Shown here one piece after another: positions 14,801-23,129 of a stretch of 28,755 nt of DNA (position 1 is the first letter of the stretch; each line of letters opens with the position of its first letter). Source of the DNA: Acidobacteriota bacterium (GTDB lineage: Bacteria; Acidobacteriota; Blastocatellia; Pyrinomonadales; Pyrinomonadaceae); NCBI GenBank assembly GCA_020853255.1, contig JADYZI010000218.1, forward strand, positions 1-28,755, written 5' to 3'. The notes beneath the pieces are model-generated. The model did not search any database. It was not told the origin of the DNA and saw only the letters and a program-made list of their open reading frames with translations. Made by a program: the position numbers and the translations under genes.

Positions 14801-16244
14801 ATGTTGGATTCAGCAACGGCAAAACACGATCATTCACATTTGCAGAACAGGTTCGGAGTCATTCCGACCCCAAAGAAACTTGATGCAGATGAAGGATTTT
14901 CAGGAGACGGCATGACGATCGCATTTCTCGATTCAGGGTTTTACCCGCATCCCGATATTACTGATCGTGTCAAAGCGTTTCACGACATTCAGAGCGAAGA
15001 GCGTCTGTTAACGGATATAGTCGAACCTAAGGGACATCATTGGCACGGCACAGACGGTCGTTTCGTGCGCGGGAGACGGACGCCTGTCGGACGGTATCTA
15101 TCGAGGCCTGGCTAGTAAAGCCGAGCTCGTTTTGGTAAAGGTCTCGAGGGAAGGCCGGATAAGCGACGATTCGATCGAAAAAGGCCTTCGTTGGGTGATC
15201 GAAAATCGCGAAAGATACAATATACGAATTCTGAACATATCGCTTGGCGGCGATACGGATGCTACGACGACTCAAAGTCGAATAAACCAGTTTGCCGAGG
15301 AATTGGTAAGTCTGGGCGTAGTCATTACGATCGCGGCAGGCAATTCCACGGAGACACCTTCGATTCCGCCGGCAAATTCGCCGTCGGTTATCACCGTTGG
15401 CGGATACAGCGATCGAAACCGGTTCAATTCCAACGAATTTGACCTCTATCATTCAAGCTTCGGTGCAACGGCTGACGGGATCGTCAAACCGGAGATCATC
15501 GCGCCGGCAATGTTTGTTGCGGCACCGATCCTGCCGGAAACGCAAGATTATAGGATTGCCGAAACGCTTTCAATGCTTGCCGCGGCACCCGATTATTCGT
15601 TTCGCCCACTGGTGGAAGAGTTCTGGAACGATGCCGGGCTCGATGCCGATGTCCTGAACATGGACGACGAAACCGTAAGAAAGATTGTCGGCTATGGGTT
15701 GCACCGACGAAAGATCGTCACAACGCACTACCAGCACGTGGATGGGACTTCATTCGCCGCACCGATCACGGCATCGGTGGCAGCGCAAATGCTTGAAGCG
15801 AATCCAAGACTCTCGCCCGCCGCAGTCAAGAATATTCTCGTGACAACCGCTGAACGCATAAAGACGGGACCGGCGATTCGCCAAGGCTTCGGTGTGATGA
15901 ACGCGAAAAAGGCGGTCGAACTTGCTGCGTCGGAGAAGCACTATTTCGATGCGGGTACGTACGGCGCTCCTCGGCGAAGCGGAGAACTTGTTAGCTTCGC
16001 CTTTCACGACGACAATGCCGCATCGGTTAACCTGGTCGGCGATTTCAACGACTGGGATCGAACCAGCGTCGCATTTAAAAGGTCATCGGACGGATTCTGG
16101 TACGCATCAATAAAAGCCGAACACAGAGCTAAGTACCGTTACAAGATCCTCATTGACGGTTACCATTGGGTCGAAGACCCGACTCATGGAATGAAGGAAG
16201 AAGACGGCTTTGGCGGTTTTCACTCGATCCTCGATATCGATTAA
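14801..16244 (+). CDS. Frameshifted intracellular subtilase with C-terminal CBM48-like domain
   Basis: An S8 serine protease broken by a frameshift. The first frame supplies catalytic Asp (AFLDSGFYPH, about residue 44 from ATG 14801) and His (HWHGT, about 82). Between 15050 and 15051 two bases (CA) appear to be missing; restoring them gives HGTQTVVSCAG, the conserved subtilase context, and joins the second frame, which carries the oxyanion Asn (AAGNS, codon at 15342) and catalytic Ser (GTSFAAP, codon at 15750). The repaired protein has about 481 residues. A CBM48/AMPK-type glycogen-binding fold follows at the end (VNLVGDFNDWD, GFWYASI, YRYKILIDG). No signal peptide is seen, so it is probably cytoplasmic. 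It may be a sequencing error or a true inactivation. ATG at 14741 is unlikely because it overlaps the promoter box. Confidence 0.82.
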
Positions 16245-16291
16245 TCAGCCTGCTGTAAATCAACGGAGATATTCGATACAGATTCTGAACT

Positions 16292-16322
16292 GGAATAAAG
16301 CCGGCTCCGACTTTGATATCAA
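16292..16322 (+). promoter_or_regulatory. ECF-type promoter candidate for MIP operon
   Basis: GGAATAA (16292-16298) followed at position 24 by GATATCAA (16315-16322), a one-base-longer second box. The ATG of the MIP gene is about 16 nt further, so the leader would be short. Confidence 0.5.
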
Positions 16323-16337
16323 GTTACGAGATTTACA

Positions 16338-17219
16338 ATGCTCTACGCACTAAAAAATCATTGGCCCGAATATTTGATAGAAGCGTGGGGTCTCGGCACA
16401 TTTATGGTGTCGGCATGCATATTCGGCGTGCTCTTGTTTCATCCGGATTCATATTTTGCCGAATACAGCATCGTCTTTCGAAATGTTTTGATGGGCATCG
16501 CTATGGGAACGACAGCGATCGGAATTTTCAAATCGCCATGGGGAAAGCGCTCGGGTGCGCACATCAATCCGGTCGTTACCCTAACATTCTTTCGCCTCGG
16601 CAAAATCAATGGCAATGACACCGTTTTCTACACAGCCGCGCAGTTTGTTGGCGGCGTATCAGGCGTTCTTGTCGCGTGGTTTTTTCTTGGCGATCTATTG
16701 GAAGCCCAAGAAGTGAACTTCGTTCCAACGGCCCCTGGCGTTTACGGAATCACGGCGGCCTTTGCGGGCGAGGTGGTTATTGCGTTCTTGATGATGTCAA
16801 TGGTCCTTGTAACAAGCAATCACCGGATTGTACACAAATACACGCCATTCATTGCGGGACTTTTTATCGCGATATACATCGCCCTGGAATCGCCGATCTC
16901 TGGCATGAGCATGAATCCCGCGCGCACGCTCGGGTCAGCGATTGCCGGCAATACGTGGACCGCGTGGTGGATCTATTTCATCGCGCCGCCGATCGCGATG
17001 CTTGGTGCTGCGGAAGTCTACGTACGGACAAAAGGCATTAAAGCAGTACTTTGCGCGAAGTTCGATCACAGCGGAATCGGCCGCTGTATTTTCAACTGTC
17101 GTTTCGACGAGATTAGATTCTCGGGTTCGAACACTGAAGCCAGGGCGGAACGCGACAACGGGACCATTGAGGTTACGGAGCGGCAAAAAGACTTTGCAGT
17201 GGTCGCCGGGCTCTTTTGA
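16338..17219 (+). CDS. MIP-family channel (aquaporin/aquaglyceroporin-like)
   Basis: A 293-residue MIP-family channel of the cytoplasmic membrane with about six membrane helices. The two pore half-helix motifs are SGAHINPVV (Asn77-Pro-Val, a variant of NPA) and SGMSMNPART (Asn193-Pro-Ala). Whether it passes water, glycerol or another small neutral solute cannot be decided. The cytoplasmic tail (about residues 232-293) is longer than usual and contains Cys239, His244, Cys250 and Cys254 (LCAKFDHSGIGRCIFNC), which looks like a metal site. It is first in an operon with the GMC oxidoreductase (14-nt gap), VOC and YHS proteins, and has an ECF-type promoter candidate upstream. Confidence 0.86.
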   Translation: MLYALKNHWPEYLIEAWGLGTFMVSACIFGVLLFHPDSYFAEYSIVFRNVLMGIAMGTTAIGIFKSPWGKRSGAHINPVVTLTFFRLGKINGNDTVFYTAAQFVGGVSGVLVAWFFLGDLLEAQEVNFVPTAPGVYGITAAFAGEVVIAFLMMSMVLVTSNHRIVHKYTPFIAGLFIAIYIALESPISGMSMNPARTLGSAIAGNTWTAWWIYFIAPPIAMLGAAEVYVRTKGIKAVLCAKFDHSGIGRCIFNCRFDEIRFSGSNTEARAERDNGTIEVTERQKDFAVVAGLF

Positions 17220-17232
17220 TTAGGAGCTTATT

Positions 17233-18795
17233 ATGAACGGACATTACGACGTCATCATCATCGGTACCGGGGCAGGCGGCGGCACCCTTGCGCGTAAACT
17301 TGCGCCTTCCGGTAAAAAGATCCTCATTCTCGAACGCGGCGATTATGTAAAGCGCGAGCCCGACAACTGGAACGCCAGGGCGGTAAACGTCGAGGGCAAG
17401 TACAACACTAAAGAGGTGTGGTACGACCATCAAGGCAAACCGCTGCATCCGCACACAAATTATAACGTCGGCGGAAACACGAAGTTCTACGGCGCCGCGT
17501 TGTTCAGGATGCGCGAACGCGATTTCAGCGAATCAAAACACTACGACGGTATTTCTCCCGCGTGGCCGATCAGTTACGACGAATTCGAGCCCTTCTATGC
17601 CCAGGCCGAGGCCATGTATCACGTTCATGGCACGCGCGGTGAGGACCCGACCGAACCGCGATCCAGCTCGCCGTATCCACACCCGGCGGTCAGCCATGAA
17701 GGCCGTATTCAACATCTGGCCGAAGATTTCGCCGCATTGGGCGTAAAGCCTTTTCACGTTCCGCTCGGGATCCAGTTGAAGGAGAACAACCGAAGGAGCA
17801 TTTGCGTTCGTTGCGCAACGTGCGACGGATTTCCGTGCCTATTGAACGCGAAAGGTGACGCACAAGTTTGCGGCGTCGACTATGCGACGGAATATCCGAA
17901 CGTCTCCCTGCTCACTAATGCGTTGGTTACGAAACTGGAAACCGCTGCAACCGGTAAATCAATTTCGGCGCTGATTGTCGAACGAAGCGGAGAGAAAGAA
18001 AGCTATTCAGCTGATCTAGTGGTTGTTTCGGCTGGGGCGATCAATTCCTCCGCACTCCTCTTAAGATCGGCGAACGACCGTCATCCAAATGGTCTCGCAA
18101 ATAGTTCGGATCAGGTCGGCCGAAATTACATGGGCCATGTAAATTCGGTCCTGCTTGCGGTATCGAAGTGTCCGAACCCAACGGTGTTTCAAAAGACGCT
18201 CGCGGTAAACGATTTTTACTTCGGCACCGAAGATTTCCCATATCCGATGGGCCATATATCGTTTGTCGGCAAGCTGGACGGAGTAACACTGTCTGCCGGG
18301 GCACCCGCGATCGCTCCGGGATTTGCACTCGATCAAATGGCGAAACACTCCCTGGATTTTTGGCTAACGACCGAAGATCTGCCGCGGCCGGAAAACCGAG
18401 TCACGCTCGATAAGGACGGCAACATTGTGCTTTCGTACAAACCCAATAATCTGGAAGCTCACAAGCAGCTGCAGAACAAACTGAAGCATTTGATGAACAA
18501 CCAGCGCAAATGTGACGTGCACGGTCACGAATGTCATCAGGGGTTGTTCTCAAGAAATCTTTATCTCGCCGAGCAAATACCGCTCGCGGGTGTAGCCCAC
18601 CAAAACGGCACCATCCGATTCGGGGACAACCCGAAAACCTCGGCGCTCGACCGGAACTGCAAAACACACGACATCGACAATCTGTATGTCGTCGATGGCA
18701 GTTTTTTCCCGTCAAGCTCGGCTGTAAACCCTGCTCTGACGATCATGGCGAACGCCCTTAGAGTTGGAACGCATTTGTTGGAGAGAATGAACTAA
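17233..18795 (+). CDS. GMC-family FAD-dependent oxidoreductase
   Basis: A 520-residue glucose-methanol-choline oxidoreductase. The FAD-binding GTGAGGG lies at residues 11-17, with LILERGD completing the Rossmann unit. The C-terminal domain has the catalytic His456 (HQNGTIRFG) and Asn499 (VNPALT) after the FAD-contacting NLYVVDGSFFPSS segment. A cysteine group, Cys191-x2-Cys194-x2-Cys197-x4-Cys202 plus Cys213, sits in the cap region, as in a bacterial subgroup of GMC dehydrogenases. The substrate is unknown; sugars, sugar alcohols or other alcohols are possible, with a non-oxygen acceptor. AGGAG precedes the ATG. It lies between the MIP channel and a VOC protein 3 nt downstream, so channel and enzyme may share a substrate. 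Confidence 0.88.
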   Translation: MNGHYDVIIIGTGAGGGTLARKLAPSGKKILILERGDYVKREPDNWNARAVNVEGKYNTKEVWYDHQGKPLHPHTNYNVGGNTKFYGAALFRMRERDFSESKHYDGISPAWPISYDEFEPFYAQAEAMYHVHGTRGEDPTEPRSSSPYPHPAVSHEGRIQHLAEDFAALGVKPFHVPLGIQLKENNRRSICVRCATCDGFPCLLNAKGDAQVCGVDYATEYPNVSLLTNALVTKLETAATGKSISALIVERSGEKESYSADLVVVSAGAINSSALLLRSANDRHPNGLANSSDQVGRNYMGHVNSVLLAVSKCPNPTVFQKTLAVNDFYFGTEDFPYPMGHISFVGKLDGVTLSAGAPAIAPGFALDQMAKHSLDFWLTTEDLPRPENRVTLDKDGNIVLSYKPNNLEAHKQLQNKLKHLMNNQRKCDVHGHECHQGLFSRNLYLAEQIPLAGVAHQNGTIRFGDNPKTSALDRNCKTHDIDNLYVVDGSFFPSSSAVNPALTIMANALRVGTHLLERMN

Positions 18796-18798
18796 ACA

Positions 18799-19833
18799 AT
18801 GAACCCCGAAAGAATACAACAAAATGCATTCCCCCTGGGTTGGCTTCTTATCGCACTTATCGCGATCTTTGCTCTATTTGCAAGTGCTCGCGGACAGGTT
18901 GTTTCATATGTGGAGTCTGTCGGCTTTACCGTTTCCGACATGGATAAGGCTGTCGAGTTTTACACACGCGTCCTGCCTTTTGAAAAGATCTCCGACGTCG
19001 AAGTTTGGGGCAGCGAGCTCGAGCATCTCTCGGGGGTTTTTGGGGCGCGCGTGCGTATCGTCCGACTTCGGCTTGGCGGCGAGACGCTCGAGCTTACGGA
19101 ATATTTGACGCCGCAAGGGCGCCCGATTCCGGTCGATTCGAAAAGCAACGACTGCTGGTTTCAGCATATAGCGATCATTGTTTCAGACATGGATAAGGCT
19201 TACGCGATGCTGCGAGCAAATAAGGTTCGCCACGCATCGACCGGGCCGCAGACCTTGCCCGCATACATTACGGCCGCGGCCGGAATAAAGGCGTTCTACT
19301 TTAAGGACTTCGACAATCACGTGCTGGAAATCCTGCAGTTTCCGGATGGCAAAGGCGCACGAAAATGGCACAACCTGGAGAAAACCGGGAAACTCTTCCT
19401 CGGGATCGATCACACGGCGATTGTTGTCAGTGATTCGGACACAAGCTTGAACTTTTACCGGGATAGGCTCGGGTTGGCGGTGGCAGGATCCAGCGATAAT
19501 TACGGTCCCGAGCAGGAGCATCTGAATAATGTCTTCGGAGCAAAACTTCATATTACCGGCTTGAGGACCAAAGACGATGGTATCGCTGTTGAGTTTCTCG
19601 AATACAAGGCCCCGACCGACGGACGCCCGTATCCGAAGGATTCGCGGAGCAACGACATATGGCATTGGCAAACGAGCTTTGCCGCCCCGGGCCTTGCACA
19701 AGTTTTGTCCGGTTATAGGGCAGAGTATATTTCGAGCGGGTCTGTACTGTTCAATAACAGCCGGCTTGGATTTCGCAAAGCGGCTTTGATTCGCGACCCG
19801 GACGGACACGCGGTTCGTCTCACCGAAAGGTAG
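18799..19833 (+). CDS. Exported protein with two VOC (glyoxalase-like) domains
   Basis: A 344-residue exported protein. An N-terminal hydrophobic segment (about residues 13-32, ending ASARGQ) looks like a signal peptide or anchor. Two VOC modules follow: about residues 38-190 (VGFTVSDMDKAVEFYTRVLPF, then ELTEYL, then HIAIIVSDMDKAY and VLEILQFP) and about 205-340 (HTAIVVSDSDTSLNFYRDRLGL, VEFLEYKAP, RDPDGHAVRL). The HTAI/HIAI and Glu-containing strands supply possible metal ligands. VOC enzymes include glyoxalases, dioxygenases and epimerases; the substrate is unknown. It begins 3 nt after the GMC gene and precedes the YHS gene by 29 nt. Confidence 0.82.
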   Translation: MNPERIQQNAFPLGWLLIALIAIFALFASARGQVVSYVESVGFTVSDMDKAVEFYTRVLPFEKISDVEVWGSELEHLSGVFGARVRIVRLRLGGETLELTEYLTPQGRPIPVDSKSNDCWFQHIAIIVSDMDKAYAMLRANKVRHASTGPQTLPAYITAAAGIKAFYFKDFDNHVLEILQFPDGKGARKWHNLEKTGKLFLGIDHTAIVVSDSDTSLNFYRDRLGLAVAGSSDNYGPEQEHLNNVFGAKLHITGLRTKDDGIAVEFLEYKAPTDGRPYPKDSRSNDIWHWQTSFAAPGLAQVLSGYRAEYISSGSVLFNNSRLGFRKAALIRDPDGHAVRLTER

Positions 19834-19862
19834 GATCAGTGCATATTTAGGAGACAATTATT

Positions 19863-20351
19863 ATGAAATTACCTAATCGGAAGTTTTTGTTTTTGGTGGT
19901 CTTGGCTGGAATCGCTATCTCGGCCGCAGCCTGTACTAAAACAGAGAACTTCGCCGCAGTTAATATAGACGGTGAAGGCGTCGCCCTGAAAGGATTTGAC
20001 GCAGTGGCATATTTCGCTGTCGAAAAAGCCGTTGAGGGCAGTCCAAGATACGAATATGCCTGGCATGGCGCAAAATGGCTTTTTGCGAATGCGGCGAATC
20101 TCGAGAAATTCAAACAGAATCCAGAGGCTTATGCGCCCCAATACGGCGGGTATTGTTCGTACGCGGTGTCGAAAGGATACACGGCCGACGGCGACCCGAA
20201 TGCCTGGAAGATCGTCGACGGAAAACTGTATCTAAACTACAACTTGGAAGTTAAGGAGATGTGGGAGACGGATCAACAGCAGAATATCAAAAAGGGCGAA
20301 GAACACTGGGTAGAGTTCAAGACAAAGAAACCCGAGCACAAGGGTAAATAG
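19863..20351 (+). CDS. Exported YHS-domain protein
   Basis: A 162-residue exported protein, perhaps a lipoprotein: a hydrophobic leader ends ISAAACTK (Cys near residue 24) but the lipobox is imperfect. The mature part contains a YHS-like domain (LKGFDAVAYFAVEKAVEGS, WHGAKWLFANAANLEKFKQNPEAYAPQYGGYCSYAVSKGY). Such proteins often follow the same operon pattern in metal- or stress-related clusters, and the domain is thought to bind metal. AGGAG lies 9 nt before the ATG. It ends the MIP-GMC-VOC-YHS operon and is followed by a terminator. Confidence 0.84.
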   Translation: MKLPNRKFLFLVVLAGIAISAAACTKTENFAAVNIDGEGVALKGFDAVAYFAVEKAVEGSPRYEYAWHGAKWLFANAANLEKFKQNPEAYAPQYGGYCSYAVSKGYTADGDPNAWKIVDGKLYLNYNLEVKEMWETDQQQNIKKGEEHWVEFKTKKPEHKGK

Positions 20352-20370
20352 TTCGAATTCAAGGGGGACG

Positions 20371-20405
20371 CGGCGACACGTAGAGTTTCTTCGGTCGCCG
20401 TTTTT
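20371..20405 (+). terminator. Intrinsic terminator after YHS gene
   Basis: CGGCGAC (20371-20377) plus CG after a one-base bulge pairs with CGGTCGCCG (20392-20400), followed by five T (20401-20405). Confidence 0.82.
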
Positions 20406-20419
20406 GTTCCAATGCTCCC

Positions 20420-20448
20420 GGAATACCCGCGGTATGTGTCGGAATAAA
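20420..20448 (+). promoter_or_regulatory. ECF-type promoter candidate for GH63-like operon
   Basis: GGAATAC (20420-20426) is followed at position 23 by GAATAAA (20442-20448), itself part of a second GGAATAA (20441-20447). Taking the second copy as the upstream box would put transcription start inside the gene, so the first reading is preferred. The ATG is at 20469. Confidence 0.4.
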
Positions 20449-20468
20449 GAGTCAGGGAATTTGCGAGT

Positions 20469-23117
20469 ATGAATGCTGAGGAAAAACGACTTCGCGAATC
20501 GAACGAGCGAACAAAACACTGGAAACGCTGGGGACCGTATTTGAGTGAGCGAGCCTGGGGAACTGTGCGCGAGGATTATAGCCCGGACGGTTCGGCCTGG
20601 GACTATTTTCCGCACGATCATGCACGCTCGCGGGCCTATCGATGGAATGAAGACGGCATTGCAGGAATCTCTGACCGCCATCAAAAGATATGCTTTTCGG
20701 TTGCCCTTTGGAATGGTAAAGATCCGATCCTAAAGGAGCGTTTGTTCGGTCTTACCGGGAGCGAAGGGAATCACGGCGAGGATGTTAAGGAACTCTATTA
20801 TTATCTCGATTCGACGCCCACGCATTCGTACATGAAGATGCTCTACAAGTATCCTCAAACGGAATTCCCCTACACACAGCTTATTGACGAGAACCGCAAC
20901 CGAACTAAAACCACGGATGAATTCGAGTTGATCGACACCGCAATCTTCGACGACGACAAGTACTTTGATGTTCTTGTCGAATATGCAAAAGCCGATGTCG
21001 AGGACATTCTGATCAAGATCACCGTCGCGAATCGAGGTGATGAACCTGCGCAACTAAATGTGCTCCCAACAATCTGGTTCCGCAATACTTGGTCGTGGAA
21101 CGCTTTGGCCGCGGGGTGTGGAATGCGGAGCGCAGGACAGAGCGTGATCGAGTTGGAATGTCCTCAGTACGGCAAAAGGTGGCTTCACGCCGATGGCTCC
21201 CCGGAACTGCTGTTCACGGAAAACGAAACGAACAACGCGAAACTTTTTGGCGGCGAGAATCGCACGCCTTTCGTAAAGGATGGGATCAACGATTATATCG
21301 TTCATGGAATTAGAGACAGCGTTAACCCGGACCACCTTGGCACAAAGGCTGCGGTGAATTACAAGCTTTCTGTTCCGGCGAAATCCCAGATCAGCGTTCG
21401 GCTTCGACTGTCGGACAAGGAACTCTCACGTAAAAACGCTAAGACATCGTCGACTGCTTTTAACAACTTCGACGAGATTTTTCAGAACCGGATCAGCGAA
21501 GCCAATGAGTTTTACGCCGACATTATTCCCGCGAATCTTTCCGATGATGCAAAAAGCGTTCAGCGCCAGGCGTTCGCCGGGATGCTTTGGTCGAAGCAGT
21601 TTTACCACTATGTGGTGAAAGACTGGCTTGAAGGTGACGATGGTTTGCCTAAGCCGCCGGCCACGCGGGTGCTGGGAAGAAACAACGAATGGCGGCACCT
21701 GCACAATGCGGATATCATCTCGATGCCCGACAAGTGGGAATATCCGTGGTATGCGGCGTGGGATCTCGCGTTTCACTGCATTCCGCTCGCGCTCGTCGAT
21801 TCGAGCTTCGCAAAGGAGCAGCTTTTGCTGATGTTGCGCGAATGGTACATGCATCCGAACGGGCAGATTCCGGCGTACGAATGGGCATACGGCGATGTGA
21901 ATCCGCCCGTGCACGCATGGGCCGCGATGCGGGTTTATCAGATCGAGAAAAAACGCATCGGTGCCGGCGATCGCAAATTCCTTGCGAGAATATTTCAAAA
22001 GCTGATGCTCAATTTCACCTGGTGGGTAAACCGTAAAGATTCAGAAGGCGTGAACGTGTTCGAAGGCGGTTTTTTGGGTCTCGACAACATCGGCGTCTTT
22101 GATCGCTCGCGTCCGCTTCCGACCGGGGGCAAACTTGCACAATCCGACGGCACGAGCTGGATGGCGATGTACTGCCTCAACATGCTCGCGATCGCGCTCG
22201 AGCTGGCGACCGAAGACGATACCTACGAGGATGTCGCGAGTAAATTCTGGGAACATTTTCTACACATTTCCGGTGCGATGAACAATCTCGGTTCCGAAGG
22301 CATTTCGCTCTGGGACGACGAGGACGGCTTTTACTACGACGTGCTGCACCTGCACGGCGAAGGCAATAAGCCGCTTAAGGTTCGTTCGATGGTTGGTCTG
22401 ATCCCGCTCTTTGCGGTCGGCACGATCGAGCCGGAGGCTCTCGATGCGCTTCCCGCGTTCAAACGACGCCTGCAGTGGTTTATCGATAATCGCCCCGATC
22501 TAACAGCAAATGTTTCGTGCATGCGAACGCCCGGGATGGGCGATCGACGCCTTCTAGCGGTCGCCTATCGCGAAAGACTCGAGAAGGTCTTGAAAATAAT
22601 GCTCGACGAGAACGAGTTTCTTTCTCCGTACGGCTTTCGAGCGGTTTCGCGGTACCACAAAGTCAATCCATACATCCTAAACGTGAATGGTTACGAGCAC
22701 CGCGTCGATTATGAGCCAGGCGAGTCTTCGAGCGGGTTGTTTGGCGGCAACTCCAATTGGCGAGGGCCGATCTGGTTTCCGGTCAATTATCTGCTTATCG
22801 AATCGCTGCAGAAATTTCATCACTACTACGGTGATGATCTCAAAGTCGAATGCCCGACCGGTTCCGGAAATCTCATGAACCTTTGGGAAGTCTCGCAGGA
22901 ATTGTCGCGGCGGCTTTCGCATATCTTTCTTCGCAACGGTGACGGCATGCGTCCCGTCTTCGGCGGAAATGAAAAGTTTCAAACCGACGAGCATTTTCGC
23001 GATCACGTCTTGTTCTATGAATATTTTCACGGCGACGACGGCTCCGGCGTTGGCGCAAGCCATCAAACCGGCTGGACCGGCCTCGTGGCAAAACTACTTC
23101 AGCAGAGCGGTGAATGA
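20469..23117 (+). CDS. GH63-like glucosidase (MGH1-type domain)
   Basis: An 882-residue protein of the bacterial group related to mannosyl-oligosaccharide glucosidase (GH63 / MGH1-like alpha/alpha toroid). Typical segments are the N-terminal [42 protein letters not shown], the central [20 protein letters not shown] and [26 protein letters not shown], and the late [19 protein letters not shown]. No signal peptide is seen, so it is probably cytoplasmic. Expected activity is hydrolysis of alpha-glucosidic bonds in oligosaccharides such as glucosylglycerate-like compounds, mannosylglycerate-like compounds or glucans; the substrate is not determined. It starts an operon with the debranching enzyme 12 nt downstream. 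The start is supported by the family's typical N terminus. Confidence 0.87.
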   Translation: MNAEEKRLRESNERTKHWKRWGPYLSERAWGTVREDYSPDGSAWDYFPHDHARSRAYRWNEDGIAGISDRHQKICFSVALWNGKDPILKERLFGLTGSEGNHGEDVKELYYYLDSTPTHSYMKMLYKYPQTEFPYTQLIDENRNRTKTTDEFELIDTAIFDDDKYFDVLVEYAKADVEDILIKITVANRGDEPAQLNVLPTIWFRNTWSWNALAAGCGMRSAGQSVIELECPQYGKRWLHADGSPELLFTENETNNAKLFGGENRTPFVKDGINDYIVHGIRDSVNPDHLGTKAAVNYKLSVPAKSQISVRLRLSDKELSRKNAKTSSTAFNNFDEIFQNRISEANEFYADIIPANLSDDAKSVQRQAFAGMLWSKQFYHYVVKDWLEGDDGLPKPPATRVLGRNNEWRHLHNADIISMPDKWEYPWYAAWDLAFHCIPLALVDSSFAKEQLLLMLREWYMHPNGQIPAYEWAYGDVNPPVHAWAAMRVYQIEKKRIGAGDRKFLARIFQKLMLNFTWWVNRKDSEGVNVFEGGFLGLDNIGVFDRSRPLPTGGKLAQSDGTSWMAMYCLNMLAIALELATEDDTYEDVASKFWEHFLHISGAMNNLGSEGISLWDDEDGFYYDVLHLHGEGNKPLKVRSMVGLIPLFAVGTIEPEALDALPAFKRRLQWFIDNRPDLTANVSCMRTPGMGDRRLLAVAYRERLEKVLKIMLDENEFLSPYGFRAVSRYHKVNPYILNVNGYEHRVDYEPGESSSGLFGGNSNWRGPIWFPVNYLLIESLQKFHHYYGDDLKVECPTGSGNLMNLWEVSQELSRRLSHIFLRNGDGMRPVFGGNEKFQTDEHFRDHVLFYEYFHGDDGSGVGASHQTGWTGLVAKLLQQSGE

Positions 23118-23129
23118 GAAAGCACGATT

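Noticed and set aside
14741..15115. Separate 124-residue protein from ATG 14741
   Set aside because: It is the N-terminal part of the frameshifted subtilase. Its tail after the HWHGT motif is out-of-frame sequence, and the ATG overlaps the promoter box.
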